A DNA stretch of 7,966 nt from the NCBI GenBank assembly GCA_001771975.1, contig MERE01000036.1, positions 1-7,966 on the forward strand, in the 5' to 3' direction. This document shows, piece by piece, positions 6,503 through 7,966 of the stretch. Under the pieces are notes generated by a model. That model did no database searches. It was not told where the DNA came from and saw only the letters and a list, made by a program, of their open reading frames with translations. The stretch is from Betaproteobacteria bacterium RIFCSPLOWO2_02_FULL_68_150. GTDB taxonomy: Bacteria > Pseudomonadota > Gammaproteobacteria > Burkholderiales > SG8-39. The position numbers and the translations under genes are program-made. Within the stretch, counting starts at the first letter, position 1. Each line of letters begins with the position of its first letter.

Positions 6503-7489
6503 GTGGACATTTTCCTGCAGCAGATGATCAACGGCGTCACGCTCGGCGCCGTGTATGCCGTGGTGGCGCTCGGCTACACCATGGTGTACGGGATCATCCA
6601 GCTCATCAATTTCGCGCACGGCGAAGTGGTGATGATCGGTGCCATGGTGGCGTTCACCGTGATCACCGCACTGGCCGCGGGCGGCATGCCGCCCCTCGCG
6701 GTCGTGCTGGTGGGCACCGCCTGTGCGGTCCCGGTCTGCATGGCGCTCGGTTATCTGATGGAGCGGCTCGCCTACCGGCCGCTGCGCCGCGCGCCGCGCC
6801 TCGCGCCGCTCATCACCGCGATCGGCCTCTCGATCATCCTGCAGCACCTCGCGATGCTGGTATGGACGCGCAACGTGATCGCCTTTCCGCAGATCATCCA
6901 GACCGAGATCTACACCGTTGCCGGCGCCACGATCACCAGCGTGCAGCTGGCGATCGTCGCACTGTGCGTGGCGATGATGGCGGGGCTCGCCTGGCTGGTT
7001 TACCGCACGCGGCTGGGCACCGCGATGCGCGCCACCGCGCAGAACCCGCAGGTGGCCGGGCTCATGGGCGTGAACATCGACCGCGTGATCGCGGCGACCT
7101 TCCTCATCGGTGCGGCGCTCGGCGCCGTGGCAGGCGTGATGGTGGGCACTTACTACGGCGTCGCGCAGTACACGATGGGCTCGCTGCTGGGGTTGAAGGC
7201 GTTTGCGGCGGCGGTGCTCGGTGGCATCGGCAACATCCCGGGTGCGATGGTGGGCGGGGTCCTGCTCGGGGTGGTCGAAGCGTTGGGCGCCGGCTATATC
7301 GGCGAGCTCACCGACCTGTGCCACTTCGCCGGCCTGTCGCAGACGCTCGCCGAGCATTGCGCCGCCGAATCGCATTTCGTGCTGTTCGGCTCGAATTACC
7401 AGGACGTGTTTGCCTTCCTGGTACTGATCGCGGTGCTGGTTTTGCGCCCGTCCGGGCTGCTCGGCGAGCGCGTGGGTGACCGCTCGTGA
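6503..7489 (+). CDS. livH: Branched-chain amino acid ABC transporter permease LivH
   Basis: LivH is one of two inner-membrane permease subunits of the Liv importer. The 328-residue product begins MDIFLQQMINGVTLGAVYAV and continues GYTMVYGIIQLINFAHGE at 24-41, the standard LivH N-terminus, which supports the GTG start at 6503 despite a weak upstream site (TAGG at about 10 nt). Multiple hydrophobic segments span the protein. The cytoplasmic loop LGTAMRATAQNPQVAGLMGV at 171-190 is the conserved EAA-like region that docks the ATPases. LGGIGNIPGAMVGG at 239-252 and LRPSGLLGERV at 314-324 are also typical. Between ELT (268-270) and GSNYQD (296-301) there are about 25 residues with C273-H274 and H285-C286; from memory most LivH proteins are nearer 290-310 residues and shorter here. 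The gene follows the terminator and precedes livM by 34 bp. Confidence 0.95.
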   Translation: MDIFLQQMINGVTLGAVYAVVALGYTMVYGIIQLINFAHGEVVMIGAMVAFTVITALAAGGMPPLAVVLVGTACAVPVCMALGYLMERLAYRPLRRAPRLAPLITAIGLSIILQHLAMLVWTRNVIAFPQIIQTEIYTVAGATITSVQLAIVALCVAMMAGLAWLVYRTRLGTAMRATAQNPQVAGLMGVNIDRVIAATFLIGAALGAVAGVMVGTYYGVAQYTMGSLLGLKAFAAAVLGGIGNIPGAMVGGVLLGVVEALGAGYIGELTDLCHFAGLSQTLAEHCAAESHFVLFGSNYQDVFAFLVLIAVLVLRPSGLLGERVGDRS

Positions 7490-7490
7490 G

Positions 7491-7508
7491 CCGGTCGTCG
7501 CACGACGG
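7491..7508 (+). other. Small hairpin between livH and livM
   Basis: GTCGT (7494-7498), loop CGC, ACGAC (7502-7506) pair perfectly, and CC (7491-7492) can pair with GG (7507-7508) across a bulged G7493. There is no T-run, so it is not an intrinsic terminator. It could affect mRNA stability or livM translation, or be chance. Confidence 0.3.
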
Positions 7509-7523
7509 CATGACGGGGTGAGG

Positions 7524-7966
7524 GTGAAATCGGGCAGCGCGTCAGTGCCTTGGAAGCGCTACCCCTTCGCAAAGTGGGTGGGCGTGGTGCTCATCGCGCT
7601 GTCGCTGCTCGCGCTGCCGTTTGCGCTTGCCGCGGCGGGCACCGCCTGGGTGCGCATCGCCAACTTTGCCATCCTCTACGTATTGCTCGCGCTCGGCCTC
7701 AATATCGTGGTGGGATTCGCCGGACTGCTCGATCTGGGCTACATCGCGTTCTACGCCGTCGGCGCCTATGTCTACGCGCTGCTCGCGAGTCCGCACTTCG
7801 GCCTGCACCTGCCGTTCTGGGTGATCCTGCCGATCGGCGCCGCCGTGGCGGCGATGTTCGGCATCGTGCTGGGCGCGCCGACGCTGAAACTGCGCGGCGA
7901 TTACCTCGCCATCGTGACCCTGGGGTTCGGCGAGATCGTGCGTATCCTGCTCAACAACCTGTCGCG
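7524..7966 (+). CDS. livM: Branched-chain amino acid ABC transporter permease LivM, 3' end missing
   Basis: LivM is the second permease subunit and pairs with LivH in the inner membrane. The frame runs open to the window edge and gives 147 residues from GTG 7524, roughly the N-terminal 40-45% of the usual protein. Recognisable features are a first membrane segment at about 18-38, LALGLNIVVGFAGLLDLGY at 55-73 followed by IAFYAVGAY at 74-82, and the LivM hallmark LKLRGDYLAIVTLGFGEIVR at 121-140. No ATG is available in frame. Candidate starts are GTG 7518, GTG 7524 and GTG 7545. I prefer 7524, which has GGGG about 5 nt upstream, but this is uncertain and the frame is open back into livH. The gap from livH is about 34 bp, consistent with one transcript; livG and livF would be expected downstream. 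Confidence 0.93.
   Translation, partial: MKSGSASVPWKRYPFAKWVGVVLIALSLLALPFALAAAGTAWVRIANFAILYVLLALGLNIVVGFAGLLDLGYIAFYAVGAYVYALLASPHFGLHLPFWVILPIGAAVAAMFGIVLGAPTLKLRGDYLAIVTLGFGEIVRILLNNLS

Noticed and set aside
5090..7375. A 761-codon open frame on the minus strand, antisense to the binding-protein gene and livH, rich in Arg, His, Asp and Gly
   Set aside because: It spans two unmistakable plus-strand genes and the terminator between them, and its composition is that expected of the reverse frame of GC-biased codons. No family motif is visible. Its length is a by-product of high GC, where stops are rare in this frame.
6007..7479. A 490-codon plus-strand frame overlapping the binding-protein gene and livH in another frame
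   Set aside because: It is Arg/Gly/Ala-rich, shows no domain, and crosses the intrinsic terminator; the overlapping frames encode clear Liv proteins.

Overview
The window looks like chromosomal core sequence from a high-GC Gram-negative bacterium, most likely a betaproteobacterium. This rests on strong G/C bias at third codon positions, the divergent lgt/ilvD pair (a neighbourhood I associate from memory with Betaproteobacteria), and protein wording in IlvD, the DUF924 protein and the Liv proteins that resembles that class. I see no mobile element, tRNA, rRNA, CRISPR array or phage gene, and no change in base composition suggesting recent transfer. Genus-level placement is not possible by eye.

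Layout from left to right: (1) the minus-strand 5' part of lgt (prolipoprotein diacylglyceryl transferase), cut by the left window edge; (2) a 36-bp divergent gap holding a perfect inverted repeat; (3) ilvD (dihydroxy-acid dehydratase) on the plus strand; (4) a minus-strand DUF924 gene that converges on ilvD and shares its stop tetranucleotide CTAG; (5) a 38-bp divergent gap; (6) a plus-strand gene for a thioredoxin-fold/six-hairpin (DUF255, YyaL/SPATA20-type) protein; (7) a possible terminator overlapping a possible promoter; (8) a branched-chain amino acid (Liv-type) ABC transporter operon: a substrate-binding lipoprotein, a strong intrinsic terminator, livH, and livM cut by the right edge. 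The ATPase genes livG and livF would be expected just beyond the window.

The genes share a loose theme. IlvD makes the 2-keto acid precursors of valine, leucine and isoleucine, while the Liv operon imports such amino acids or related compounds. The binding protein carries a lipobox, so Lgt would be the enzyme that lipidates it. The DUF924 and DUF255 proteins are conserved but of unknown function.

I found no convincing new multi-gene system. The items most worth a second look are regulatory or architectural: the symmetric element between lgt and ilvD, the terminator/promoter overlap before the binding-protein gene, the mid-operon terminator that leaves only 20 bp before livH, a Cys/His-bearing insertion near the LivH C-terminus, and Pro/Ala-rich tails on the binding protein. 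Every stretch of more than 50 bp is covered by a gene.
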